NCBI RefSeq assembly: GCF_012027725.1
Contig: NZ_SJOU01000003.1
Location: 1 to 64,000, forward strand
DNA: 64,000 bases
Source: Olsenella sp. SW781
GTDB taxonomy: Bacteria; Actinomycetota; Coriobacteriia; Coriobacteriales; Atopobiaceae
Reading direction: 5' to 3'
Shown: one piece after another, positions 1 to 8,498 of the stretch
Layout: every line of letters starts with the position of its first letter
Numbering within the stretch: position 1 is the first letter of the stretch
Position numbers and translations under genes: made by a program
The notes under the pieces: generated by a model
The model's input: the letters and a program-made list of their open reading frames with translations, nothing else
The model's database searches: none
Told to the model about the DNA's origin: nothing

Positions 1-1406
1 GTCTTGATCGAGTGATCCTCGTTGATCCAGTAGCGCTGCATCTCGTCGTCATAGTCGGCACCGACATACCAGCGAGATCCGGCGTTGGGGTCCTGGGCCG
101 CGCCGTCGGCCGCGCCCATGAGGTAAATCTTGCCCTTCTCGGTGACCTTGATGCCGCGGTCGACGTAGCCCTCCTTGACGTTGCCGTGGAAGAGCTTGCC
201 GTCGGCGGTGCTGAAGAAGCCCGTCTGGACGGAGTGGTCCTCGTTGATCCAGTAGCGCTGAAGGGCGCCACCGTCGTAGTCGCCGCCCACGTACCAGCGG
301 GAGCCGGCGTTGGGGTCCTGGGCCGCGCCGTCGGCCGCGCCCATGAGGTAGGTCTTGCCCTTCTCGGTGACCTTGATGCCGCGGTCGACGTAGCCCTTCG
401 TGGCGTTGCCGTGGAAGAGCTTGCCGTCGGCGGTGCTGAAGAAGCCCGTCTTTACGGAGTGGTCCGTGTCGATCCAGTAGCGCTGCATGCCGCCGTCGTA
501 GGCGTCGCCGACGTACCACTGGGATCCGGCGTTGGGATTCTGGAGACGGCCGGTCTCGGCGTCGGCAAGGTAAATCTTCCCGGTCTTTTTATCGGTGTAC
601 TTTCCGAGGGCAATGTATCCATACTCAGTCGCGTAGTACCAGGACGTCGTGTTGCCCTCGAGGACGTCAAAGACCTGGGAGATGAGCAGGCTGCCGCTCT
701 CGATCCAGAAGCGCTTAATCGTGCTGGCAACCGAGCCGTCAGCGAGCTTGTTGGTCTCGACCCAGCCGGACTCCTGCTTCTTACCGTCCTCGCCGTACCA
801 GGAATAGCTGCCGTTCTCCTCCTTGACCCAGCCGGTCTGGGTGGCCTGGGGGGCAGCAGACTCCGGAGTCGTCGGCGTAGCGGACTGGGAGAGGGAGAGC
901 TCGGGGGTCTCGAGCTTGATCGTCTCGGACTCACCGGCCTCCTCGCCAGAGGGGTCGGCCTCGCCGCCCGGGGTCACGACCCCGTCCTCGGACGTCACAT
1001 CATCGGAAGTCGCCCCGTCATCGGTCTGGTTGCCCTCGACGCCGTCGCCCTCGGTCTCGGTCTCGGTCTCACCTTCGACCGGCAGCGAGCCCGAAGCGTC
1101 GCCCTCGGCCTCCGCAGTCTGGCCGTCGCTGGGCAGGTTGGTCTCGGGCTCCTGGGTATCGGAGACGGAACCCGTCGCCGAATCGTCAGTAATCACGTCC
1201 TCGCTCGGAGCGGGAACGTCGGAGGGCGTCGTCACGGTAGGGGTCTGGCTCTGCTCCATATTGGGCAGCGTCACCTCGATGCTCTGAAGCTCGCTTCCCT
1301 GCTCCGCCGGCGCCTCCTCGGCAAGCGCAGTCACCGGTGCCCACGCAAGCGCCAGGCCAAGTCCGGCCGTTACGGCAAGTGTGCGACCGCTGAATCTCAT
1401 CGGCAT
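1..1406 (-). CDS. Secreted cell-wall-binding repeat protein (C-terminus outside window)
   Basis: The reading frame runs off the left edge, so the C-terminus is missing. The first residues (MPMRFSGRT, then a hydrophobic stretch ending in ALAEE) form a signal peptide. About 150 residues of Thr/Glu/Asp/Ser/Pro-rich linker follow. Then come repeats of about 75 residues with the recurring core WYVG-YDGGxxQRYWI, a GFFSTADGKLFHGN segment and a GYVDRGIKVTEKGK segment. Two copies are almost identical in DNA (225-nt period near 81-306), which suggests recent duplication. Such repeats resemble glucan- or choline-binding-type wall anchors. No catalytic domain is visible in the part present. The start at 1406 is chosen because AAAGGAG lies 11 nt upstream; ATG 1400 is the alternative. 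The gene is last in the polysaccharide gene direction. The protein at 18438..20678 shares the YDGGGLQRYW repeat core, so the two are paralogous. Confidence 0.85.
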   Translation of the reverse strand, partial: MPMRFSGRTLAVTAGLGLALAWAPVTALAEEAPAEQGSELQSIEVTLPNMEQSQTPTVTTPSDVPAPSEDVITDDSATGSVSDTQEPETNLPSDGQTAEAEGDASGSLPVEGETETETEGDGVEGNQTDDGATSDDVTSEDGVVTPGGEADPSGEEAGESETIKLETPELSLSQSATPTTPESAAPQATQTGWVKEENGSYSWYGEDGKKQESGWVETNKLADGSVASTIKRFWIESGSLLISQVFDVLEGNTTSWYYATEYGYIALGKYTDKKTGKIYLADAETGRLQNPNAGSQWYVGDAYDGGMQRYWIDTDHSVKTGFFSTADGKLFHGNATKGYVDRGIKVTEKGKTYLMGAADGAAQDPNAGSRWYVGGDYDGGALQRYWINEDHSVQTGFFSTADGKLFHGNVKEGYVDRGIKVTEKGKIYLMGAADGAAQDPNAGSRWYVGADYDDEMQRYWINEDHSIK

Positions 1407-1452
1407 GCTACTGCACGCTCCTTTCGACATGCACTCCGGGCAGCCCGCCCGC

Positions 1453-3189
1453 TCAATCGCTCAACAGTTTATCATCAACCTTCGATGGACTCGTGTTGGC
1501 TTTCTGAAGAAAAGGCAAAGCGGCCGCAAGGGGAAGAAAGAACCACAAAGAGAGCGCATAGCGCACGAGAGCGTTGACGGGAGAGGCGCAGCAGGTAAGC
1601 GTCAGGATGATCGTCGCGGCAAGAAGTCCCGCCGCCATTGCGCGCATCCCAAGGCATCTCCTCTTCTCGACCGAGAAGAGCGCGTGGAACGCAAGCGCGG
1701 CCTCAAGCCAGAGATACGTCGCCGGGTGATACAGGAGAGAGATGAGGGGGAGCTGCGAGAGCCCCCAGCCGACCTTTGCGGCCGTGGAGGCCATCTCGGG
1801 GAACATGGCAGTTGCCGGCTCCATACCCAGCGTCTCCCAGAGGGGCTCCTCGCCCGTGACCGGGCTCACCGGAGCCTGGCTTGAGTAGAAGTTGCTCGCC
1901 TGCGCGCGGACGCCGAACGGATACCAGTAGCCGTTGGAGCCCTGGATGGCGGCGACGAGGTAGTCCGCGGGATGGGACAGACCGAGCTCCAGCCAGACCC
2001 CCATGAAGCGCATGAGGTCATCGTTTCCCGTGGACTGGAACGAGTCCTTTACCGGGTCAGAAATCGACTCGTCATAGCTCGCCGCGATCCCCTCCAGGCT
2101 GTTTCCCAGCGTCTTCTCTATCACCTCTCGCTGCTCCGGGCTCACGTCCTCCATGTTGTCCCTCACGCAGCGCGCGACCTGCTGGAACGGGAGGGAGAGG
2201 ACCTCCTTCACGCTGCCCTCAGCAATGCCCAGGGCCGGGTAGAGAAGGTTCGTCACGAGCAGGTTGGCCACCAGAACCACGGCGGCGACGGAGAGTGCCG
2301 CCCTGCGCACCGCGGCTCCCGCCCCACCAGACCCGCGAGGAACGGCAAGGGCGAAAGCGACGAGGGCGGCCAGCACCACGAACACGTTGTTGTTCCTCAG
2401 AAGGCAGGAGAGCAGCCCGGCCACGGCCAGGACGACCCAGCGTCGCGGGCGGCCGGCCTCCCCCAACCCAAACGACTGACGAAGGAGCAAAGTCATGAAG
2501 ACGCAGAGGGCACTCGAGGAGAGCGTGTCCTTGACGAGCCACTGGGCATAGGTGGGGAAAACGGGCAGCACCGCGCAGAAGATGGTGAGGGCAATCGAGA
2601 GGGCGCGAGGACATCCGAGCCGGGAGACCGTCCTCAGGGCATAGGCGAGGGCGCAGGCCATGGCGAGGGCCTGGGCAGCCATGATGGCGAGGAGCGCCCC
2701 GTTGGACCCACCGATCGCTGAGCCCATCGCAAACAGGGCCCCGTATATCGCAGACGACAGCGGCGGATGGTGTGCCGTCATGGGCTCCGCACCGAGCCAC
2801 TGCGGGACCTGGGAGAAGAGGTCCCCGCTCAGAGATCCGGGGGCGCAGACGATGAGCCAGGGCAGCCAGCACAGCAGAAGGATGCCAACGTAAAAGGGGT
2901 ACCGCCAGGCAAGAGGCCGGCGAGCGGCGCCTGCCGATGCGTCCACCGCGCGGTCGAGGAGCCTGGACCCCCACGAGAGCACCAGAACGTACCCAACGAA
3001 CGAGCAGACGAGGAGCAGCACAAAGCCGAGGGGGCGCTCCCTCAGGTAAACCAGGTTGTCGTACCGGTCCGTCCAGTAGCCCACGGCGGTGAGCACGGCA
3101 AAGACCGTGGCAAGCGCGATGCACCATCTCGGCACGGAGCACCGCCCGCGCCATGGGAGGGAACGAGCGGTTTTGGGTGAATCGGGCAC
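1453..3189 (-). CDS. DUF6020-type polytopic membrane protein, possible GT-C glycosyltransferase
   Basis: 578 residues with about a dozen hydrophobic segments, the first near residues 24-40 (CIALATVFAVLTAVGYW). A large extracytoplasmic-looking part (residues about 330-450) carries the motif YWYPFGVRAQASNFYS. The segment GDLFSQVPQWLGAEPMTAHHPPLSSAIYG has the acidic/histidine-rich look of the first loop of GT-C enzymes. From memory I place it in the DUF6020 family; its function is not established. It starts with GTG at 3189 behind AAGGGGGATAG, 21 nt after the preceding GT2 gene, so it is probably cotranscribed. In this locus the likely role is transfer of a polyprenyl-phosphate-linked sugar outside the membrane, or polysaccharide polymerisation (Wzy-like). 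Both are inferences. Confidence 0.7.
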   Translation of the reverse strand: MPDSPKTARSLPWRGRCSVPRWCIALATVFAVLTAVGYWTDRYDNLVYLRERPLGFVLLLVCSFVGYVLVLSWGSRLLDRAVDASAGAARRPLAWRYPFYVGILLLCWLPWLIVCAPGSLSGDLFSQVPQWLGAEPMTAHHPPLSSAIYGALFAMGSAIGGSNGALLAIMAAQALAMACALAYALRTVSRLGCPRALSIALTIFCAVLPVFPTYAQWLVKDTLSSSALCVFMTLLLRQSFGLGEAGRPRRWVVLAVAGLLSCLLRNNNVFVVLAALVAFALAVPRGSGGAGAAVRRAALSVAAVVLVANLLVTNLLYPALGIAEGSVKEVLSLPFQQVARCVRDNMEDVSPEQREVIEKTLGNSLEGIAASYDESISDPVKDSFQSTGNDDLMRFMGVWLELGLSHPADYLVAAIQGSNGYWYPFGVRAQASNFYSSQAPVSPVTGEEPLWETLGMEPATAMFPEMASTAAKVGWGLSQLPLISLLYHPATYLWLEAALAFHALFSVEKRRCLGMRAMAAGLLAATIILTLTCCASPVNALVRYALSLWFFLPLAAALPFLQKANTSPSKVDDKLLSD

Positions 3190-3210
3190 CTATCCCCCTT
3201 ATGACGGTCG

Positions 3211-4188
3211 CTACATCGAGACCTTGATGCCCCTGAGGGCGCGCAGGCCGAGCACGACGTACCACCTGATCGGAGAGAAGAGCAGCTCCGGCCAGTTCCG
3301 TTCGGAGAGGACCTTGCGGAGCGTCTCCCCCAGCCGGTACGGGTGGACCTTGCCCACGCTCCACTTGAGGAGCGTGCGGTAGTACGTGAGCTTGGCGTAG
3401 TGCACCGCCTCGGGCTTGCCCACATGCTCGGCGTACCTGACGATAGTGCGCCCGAAGTCGACCTCGTTTCTGGCGTAGGCGTCATCGATCCTCACCGTTG
3501 AGGAGTAGCTGCTCGAGCCCTTGGGAACGTAGCGATAGGCGCTCCACGTATGGGGCAGGCACGCCACGCGCCCATTGCAGAGCGTGAAGAACGCGTTTCT
3601 CCGGTCACCCGGATACGCAGCGTAGAGCCGCATGCCCATGAACGTCTCGCGCGCGCGGACGTACTCCTCGCGGCGGTAGAGGGAGGTCCCCAGCTGACCG
3701 GGCAGGCTGCAGTAGAAGAACTCCTTGAAGGTGTACTCCTCCCCCGGGCACTCGGGATAGCCGATTCCGCTAGGCCTGCCGTCCTTGCCGACGACCTCGC
3801 AGCGGTGGAACACTGCCGAGAAGTCCGGGTGGGACTCGAGGAAGTCCACCTGCTCCTGCAGCTTGCCCTCATAGGTCCAGAAGTCGTCCCCCTCCAGGAC
3901 GGCAAGGTACTTGCCCCGGGCGCGGGCGGTGGACTCCCTTCCCATGGACTCCCCCCGGTCACCCGAGTTCTTCTCGTAGAGCAGGTAGGTCCAGTTGCCC
4001 GGCAGGCTCGGTGCCAGGGCGCGAATGACGTCCTGTGAGCCGTCGGGCGAGCAGTCGTCGCAGACGATGGCCTCCACCTCGAAGTTCGTCTTCTGCATCG
4101 CCACGCTTCTGAGGCACTGCTCAATGTAGTCGCGCATGTTGTAGGAGTTGACGATCACCGTCACCATGGGCGCGCTGTTCTCGGGCAT
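3211..4188 (-). CDS. Family 2 glycosyltransferase
   Basis: 325 residues starting MPENSAPMVTVIVNSYN, with the GT-A nucleotide-binding start (VTVIVNSYNMRDYIEQCL), the VCDDCSPDGSQDVI segment and the metal-binding EGDDFW motif near residue 100. It should move a sugar from a nucleotide donor to a lipid-linked glycan at the inner membrane face; donor and acceptor cannot be read from the sequence. The frame stays open upstream to 4389, but that part overlaps the aminotransferase gene. ATG 4188 has GGAGGGGG directly ahead and lies 8 nt after the aminotransferase stop, so I chose it. There is no C-terminal membrane segment. Confidence 0.87.
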   Translation of the reverse strand: MPENSAPMVTVIVNSYNMRDYIEQCLRSVAMQKTNFEVEAIVCDDCSPDGSQDVIRALAPSLPGNWTYLLYEKNSGDRGESMGRESTARARGKYLAVLEGDDFWTYEGKLQEQVDFLESHPDFSAVFHRCEVVGKDGRPSGIGYPECPGEEYTFKEFFYCSLPGQLGTSLYRREEYVRARETFMGMRLYAAYPGDRRNAFFTLCNGRVACLPHTWSAYRYVPKGSSSYSSTVRIDDAYARNEVDFGRTIVRYAEHVGKPEAVHYAKLTYYRTLLKWSVGKVHPYRLGETLRKVLSERNWPELLFSPIRWYVVLGLRALRGIKVSM

Positions 4189-4196
4189 GCCCCCTC

Positions 4197-5312
4197 CTAG
4201 CGCGCGCACGAGGCAACGACGTCGCAGATGCGGTCCACGTCCTCGAGCGCGAGGTCGGCGTACATGGGCAGCGTGAGGACGCGCGATGCCACGTGGGCCG
4301 CGACGGGCGTCTCTGCGGGATCGAAGCCCGTGCGGCCCCGGTAGCACGCAAAGTCGTTGGTCAGCGGGTAGAAGTACTTGCGGGCGCATACGCCGTTCTC
4401 CCCCAGGCGGGAGAAGACCTCGTCGCGCGTAGCGCCAAACTCGTCCTCAAAGACGACGGCGAGATAGGCGTAGTTGGACTCGACGCCCTGCTCCGGCTCG
4501 CACACGCGGACGCCGGGGAGGTCGCGCAGACGCTCCCAGTAGCGCTCCGCCACACGGCGGCGCCTGGCTATCTCCTCGCCGATGTGGCGGAGGTTGCAGA
4601 GGCCCATCGCGGCGCAGAACTCGTTCATCTTGGCGTTGCCGCCCACGTACTCCACGGTCTCCTCGTCGGCGATGCCAAAGTTCTTCCAGCGATTGAGCTT
4701 GGTCTTGAAGGCGGGGTCGCGGAAGCACACGGCACCGCCCTCGATGGTGTTGAACACCTTGGTAGCGTGGAAGCTGAACATCGAGGCGTCACCGTAGGCT
4801 GCGGCAGAGACCCCGTTGCGCCGCACGCCGAAGGCGTGGGCCGCATCATAGATGAGCTTGAGGCCGTGGCGGGCGGCAATCTCTGCCAGGGCGTCCACGT
4901 CGCAGAGGTTGCCGTAGACGTGCACCGGGACGATCGCGCAGGTGTCCTCGTCGATGAGCTCCTCGACGCGAGCCGGGTCGATGGTGTAGTTGTCCGGCCT
5001 GATGTCTGCAAAGACCGGCGTGAGCCCCTTGCGCACGATCGCGTGGGTGGTGGAGGCAAAGGTGTAGGGTGTGGTGATGACCTTCCCCTTGAGGTCCATA
5101 GCCTCGAGGACGCACTCGAGCGCCTGATGGCCGTTCACAAAGAGGGCAAGGTCATCCACGCCCAGGTACTCCTCGAGCGCGCTCTCGAGCTCCCGGTGCT
5201 TTGCGCCCATGTTCGTGAGCCAGTGGCTCTCCCAGAGAGGGGCGATCTCATCCACGTACTCGTCCAGAGGGGGCATGGACGAACGCGTCACCAGAATCTT
5301 ACCGTCAGACAT
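4197..5312 (-). CDS. DegT/DnrJ/EryC1-family sugar aminotransferase
   Basis: 371 residues of the PLP-dependent nucleotide-sugar aminotransferase family. Lys185 in SFHATKVFNTIEGG is the expected Schiff-base lysine and Asp156 in IYDAAHAFG binds the PLP pyridine nitrogen. Family members aminate keto-sugars such as dTDP-4-keto-6-deoxyglucose, which the RmlA and RmlB enzymes of this locus would supply. A dTDP-amino-dideoxyhexose product is therefore plausible, but the position aminated (C3 or C4) is not determined. ATG 5312 has GGAGG 7 nt upstream; an in-frame TTG at 5318 is less likely. It sits between the flippase gene and a GT2 gene with short spacers, consistent with one operon. Confidence 0.87.
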   Translation of the reverse strand: MSDGKILVTRSSMPPLDEYVDEIAPLWESHWLTNMGAKHRELESALEEYLGVDDLALFVNGHQALECVLEAMDLKGKVITTPYTFASTTHAIVRKGLTPVFADIRPDNYTIDPARVEELIDEDTCAIVPVHVYGNLCDVDALAEIAARHGLKLIYDAAHAFGVRRNGVSAAAYGDASMFSFHATKVFNTIEGGAVCFRDPAFKTKLNRWKNFGIADEETVEYVGGNAKMNEFCAAMGLCNLRHIGEEIARRRRVAERYWERLRDLPGVRVCEPEQGVESNYAYLAVVFEDEFGATRDEVFSRLGENGVCARKYFYPLTNDFACYRGRTGFDPAETPVAAHVASRVLTLPMYADLALEDVDRICDVVASCAR

Positions 5313-5341
5313 GGGCAAGCCTCCACAAACTCAAACACGGC

Positions 5342-6811
5342 CTACGCGGCCCTGCCGTCTCTCTTCATCTTAATCTCGCGCATCGTGTTCACGATATAGG
5401 AAAACTCCTCGACATGGAGGAGTGCAGCCACTCCCACGTACGCCACGAGCATGACCACGGCCTGGAGCACGATGAGCGCGACGCCGGGAAGGCCAAGGAG
5501 CCCGAGCGGCGCCGCCGCGGCGGCGGCAACGGCCGACAGGACGAACGCCGGGCAGATGTCGCGCAGCTGCTCCAGGTAGGCATAGCCGATCACGCGGCGA
5601 TTGGGCTCGGCGTTCACAAACGTTGCCAGGACCGCGTTCACCACGTAGCCGCCCACGATGGCGTAGAGGTCACGAAGCACGAAGGCCGTGAAGCTGAGGA
5701 TTCCAAGCCCCAGGAGGCACTTGATGACCTCCAGCTTGAGGAAGAGGTCGCTCCTTCCCACGCCGTTCAGCACCTGGAGGTTGGTGGTGTGGATGGGGAG
5801 CATCGCATAGATGAGGCAGTAGGTCTGGAGGAACGGCACGCAGGGAAGCCACTGCTCCCCCAGCAGCAGCTCGACCACCGGCCGTGCCACCAGGGCAAAG
5901 AGCGTCATCGCGGGAACGATGAGGAAGGTGCTCGTCTTGAGGGCGCGGCGGGCGAGCCTCTTGACGTCGGCGAGGCTGTCCTGGACGCGCGAGACCGCGG
6001 AGAGCATGACGGGCTGGATGGCACCGTCGAGGAGGCTCCCCAGGGCGTAAGGGTACTTCTTGCCCTGCGAGACGAGCCCGAGCTCCGCGCTCGTGAACTG
6101 CTTGCCGATGATGAGGTCGGAGACGCTCTGGTTCACCTGGTTGATGATGCCCGAGACGAGGAGCTTCCAGGCAAAGCCAAAGAGCACGCGCGCTCGATGG
6201 GGCTCAAAGACGAGCTGCGGCTTCCAGGGCACCTGCATCGCGAGGACCACGCACTTGCATAGCTGGTAGAGCAGCTGCTGCACCACGAGCGCCCAGATGC
6301 CGCCCCCCATGAGGGCGCACGCGACGCCCAGCGTGCCCGAGACCAGGCCGGCGGTGACCGTCGAGCGGAAGGTCTTGCGGAACTCGAAGCGGCGCGCGAC
6401 AAGGGCCTCCTGGATGGCGTTGTAGGCGTTGATCACCAGGATGAGCACGAGCACGCGGAGCGGCGCGACGAGGCCGGGCATGGCATAGAAGTCGGCGATG
6501 GCGGGCGCTGCCAGGAAGATCGCCCCGTAGAGCACGACCGAGGTCACGAGGCTCATCCAGAAGACGGTGGAGCAGTCGCGGTCCGTGGCGTCCGGCGCCT
6601 GGATGAGCGCCGTGTTGAGGCCGGACTGCACGATGACGTTGCCCACGTTCACAAAGACCAGCATGATGGCGAGCATGCCAAACTCCGCCGGCGCGAGCAG
6701 GCGGGCCATGACCACCTGTACCGCGAGCGTGATGACGGACGCGCCGCCCTGCTCGAAGAGCTTCCAGAAGAGCGACGTGATCGTCGTGGTCTTCATGTCC
6801 TTCTCGGCCAC
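5342..6811 (-). CDS. Wzx-type polysaccharide flippase (MOP superfamily)
   Basis: 489 residues with about 12-14 hydrophobic segments along the whole length. The start (TSLFWKLFEQGGASVITLAVQVVMARLLAPAEFG) is typical of the polysaccharide-synthesis flippase branch of the MOP superfamily. It should flip undecaprenyl-diphosphate-linked repeat units across the membrane. The start is GTG 6811 with AAGGAG 5 nt upstream, giving a charged N-terminus MAEKDMKTTT. It is 28 nt downstream of the small transporter gene and 29 nt upstream of the aminotransferase, so cotranscription is likely. No Wzy polymerase is clearly recognisable in the window, apart from the DUF6020 protein as a possibility. Confidence 0.9.
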   Translation of the reverse strand: MAEKDMKTTTITSLFWKLFEQGGASVITLAVQVVMARLLAPAEFGMLAIMLVFVNVGNVIVQSGLNTALIQAPDATDRDCSTVFWMSLVTSVVLYGAIFLAAPAIADFYAMPGLVAPLRVLVLILVINAYNAIQEALVARRFEFRKTFRSTVTAGLVSGTLGVACALMGGGIWALVVQQLLYQLCKCVVLAMQVPWKPQLVFEPHRARVLFGFAWKLLVSGIINQVNQSVSDLIIGKQFTSAELGLVSQGKKYPYALGSLLDGAIQPVMLSAVSRVQDSLADVKRLARRALKTSTFLIVPAMTLFALVARPVVELLLGEQWLPCVPFLQTYCLIYAMLPIHTTNLQVLNGVGRSDLFLKLEVIKCLLGLGILSFTAFVLRDLYAIVGGYVVNAVLATFVNAEPNRRVIGYAYLEQLRDICPAFVLSAVAAAAAAPLGLLGLPGVALIVLQAVVMLVAYVGVAALLHVEEFSYIVNTMREIKMKRDGRAA

Positions 6812-6839
6812 ACAGTCTCCTTGCCCGACGAAACGCGCC

Positions 6840-7193
6840 CTAGAGGCCCGTGGAGTAGATGACGATGCCGCAGATGATGAGCGCCAGGGCGACGAGCTTC
6901 CGCCGGTTCATGCGCTCATGGAAGATCGTGACGCCGAAGATGGTCACGTAGAGGTAGCCCGTGGCCTCGAGAATGGGGCCCATGGAGAGCGGGATGCCCC
7001 GGTACGAGATCACGGAAAGCAGTGTAGAACCCACGAAGAGCACGTACGCGAAGATCACGAACGGGTTGAGGTACTCGCGGATCGCGGACTCGTGCTCGCG
7101 CATCGCGGACTTCTTGAGGAGCACCTGCGAGACGGCGCTGACGAGCACGCCGAGCAGGTTCACGCCGGCAAAGGCGAGGGTCGTCGCGTCCAT
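6840..7193 (-). CDS. Small EamA/SMR-type half-transporter, second of a pair
   Basis: 117 residues with four hydrophobic segments, beginning MDATTLAFAGVNLLGVLVSAVSQVLLKKSA and ending LVALALIICGIVIYSTGL. The size and four-helix layout match the small multidrug resistance/EamA half-size proteins, including the ArnE/ArnF pair that moves polyprenyl-phosphate aminosugars. The start codon shares its A with the stop of the upstream partner (TGATG at 7195-7191), so translation is probably coupled and the two proteins probably form a heterodimer. ATG 7193 is preferred to GTG 7196. Substrate is inferred from context only. Confidence 0.78.
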   Translation of the reverse strand: MDATTLAFAGVNLLGVLVSAVSQVLLKKSAMREHESAIREYLNPFVIFAYVLFVGSTLLSVISYRGIPLSMGPILEATGYLYVTIFGVTIFHERMNRRKLVALALIICGIVIYSTGL

Positions 7194-7552
7194 CACTGCC
7201 CTCCCTCGTCCTCGGAGAGCGAGAAGAGCACCACGCCCGCGAGCACCACGGCGGCGCCGAGGAGCTTGGCGGGCGTCACGGCCTCATGGAACAGCAGCAC
7301 GCCCCAGATGATGCCCCAGACGATGGTCACCGCCTTGTTGGCGTAGGCGCTCGTGAGCGGCATGCGCTTGATGACCTGCTGCCACCCGATGGCATAGAGG
7401 CCCAGCACCAAGATCATGCCCCCGTAGCACAGGACGAAGCCGGGGCTCATGAGCTCAAAGCCGGAGGCCAGCTTGCCGCAGATGCTGCACAGCGAGTAGA
7501 GCGCGAGGAGCGCGTGCAGCCCGAGTAGGGTCTTCCCCCTCGAGGCACCCAC
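7193..7552 (-). CDS. Small EamA/SMR-type half-transporter, first of a pair
   Basis: 119 residues with four hydrophobic segments. It includes SICGKLASGFELMSPGFVLCYGGMIL and a C-terminal LLGAAVVLAGVVLFSLSEDEGGQ. Half-size EamA/SMR proteins work as dimers; this gene overlaps its partner at 7193-7195. GTG 7552 follows directly on the stop codon of the polyprenyl-phosphate-type glycosyltransferase, so all three look translationally linked. That arrangement resembles ArnC with ArnE/ArnF, where a GT2 enzyme loads a sugar onto undecaprenyl phosphate and the half-transporters flip it. The parallel is inferred from order and topology. Confidence 0.78.
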   Translation of the reverse strand: MGASRGKTLLGLHALLALYSLCSICGKLASGFELMSPGFVLCYGGMILVLGLYAIGWQQVIKRMPLTSAYANKAVTIVWGIIWGVLLFHEAVTPAKLLGAAVVLAGVVLFSLSEDEGGQ

Positions 7553-8479
7553 CTAGAGGTTCACCTTCTTGCGCACGATGTACTGCGGCGTTCCGTTGAC
7601 GGCGAGGACGAGGTCGCCCACGTACTCCCCGATGATGCCGAGCACCATGAGCACGAGCCCGAAGAAGAACACCATGAGCGAGATGGTGGAGGCCCAGCCC
7701 ATGAGCATGGTGGGGTCGAGGAGCTTCCTGACGATTGTGACGATGGCCATCACAAAGCCCACGAATGCGGAGATGACCCCGATGACCGAGGCGATGCGCA
7801 GTGGGATGACGGAGAAGTTGAAGTACGCCATCCACTGCTTGATGAGCTTCTTCAGGGTGTAGCCGGACTGGCCGTACTCGCGCTCGTGGTGCTCAATCGT
7901 GACGTTGCCGATGTTGTGCGTCACCCGATAGAAGATGCCGTCCACGTAGGGGCTGTAGTTCTTGTACTTGACGACCTCGTCGCACACCTGGCGCGTGATG
8001 CACCAGAAGTTGGAGGACTGGATGTTCTTGGGGCGGCCGAGCAACACGCGGCTCGTCTTCTTGTTGAGCCAGCTCGTGAGGTTCTTGATGGAGCCGTTGG
8101 TGCTCTTGCGATAGACGCCGTAGACGAGGTCGTAGCCCTCCCCCATCTTGGCCAGAATCGGAGCGATCTGCGAGGGATGGGTCTGCATGTCGTCGTCCAT
8201 GCCCAGGACGTAGTCGCCGCTCACGTGGTTCATGGCGCACATGAGACCGTTGTGCTGGCCAAAGTTGCGCATGAGGCTGAGGCCGTGGACGCTGGGGTAG
8301 CGCTCGCTCAGGCGCGCGATCTCCGCGAAGGTGCCGTCGGAGGAGTTGTCGTCCACGAGCACGAACTCGCAGTCAAAGCCATCGAGCTTGGCGAACTCCG
8401 CCATGGTGAGCTCGACCACCTCGGCGATGCTGCGCTCGGAGTTGTAGCAGGGTATGACGACGGACACGAGCTTGGACAT
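7553..8479 (-). CDS. GT2 glycosyltransferase, GtrB/ArnC/DPM1-like, with two membrane helices
   Basis: 308 residues. The N-terminal GT-A domain begins LVSVVIPCYNSERSIAEVV and contains VLVDDNSSDGT, the LMRNFGQHNGLMCAMNH segment and the metal-binding GMDDDMQTHP. Two C-terminal membrane helices (residues about 230-255 and 265-290) are typical of enzymes that put one sugar on undecaprenyl phosphate. The motif GEYVGDLVLAVNGTPQYIVRKK is common at the C-terminus of this subgroup. ATG 8479 is preceded by AGGAGCATCCAGAT. The directly downstream half-transporter pair would be the flippase. Sugar identity is unknown. Confidence 0.88.
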   Translation of the reverse strand: MSKLVSVVIPCYNSERSIAEVVELTMAEFAKLDGFDCEFVLVDDNSSDGTFAEIARLSERYPSVHGLSLMRNFGQHNGLMCAMNHVSGDYVLGMDDDMQTHPSQIAPILAKMGEGYDLVYGVYRKSTNGSIKNLTSWLNKKTSRVLLGRPKNIQSSNFWCITRQVCDEVVKYKNYSPYVDGIFYRVTHNIGNVTIEHHEREYGQSGYTLKKLIKQWMAYFNFSVIPLRIASVIGVISAFVGFVMAIVTIVRKLLDPTMLMGWASTISLMVFFFGLVLMVLGIIGEYVGDLVLAVNGTPQYIVRKKVNL

Positions 8480-8498
8480 ATCTGGATGCTCCTGTTAC

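Noticed and set aside
12-1577. 521-residue plus-strand open frame over the left end
   Set aside because: It is antisense to the wall-binding repeat gene, has no ribosome-binding site and no family features; the minus frame has a signal peptide and repeats.
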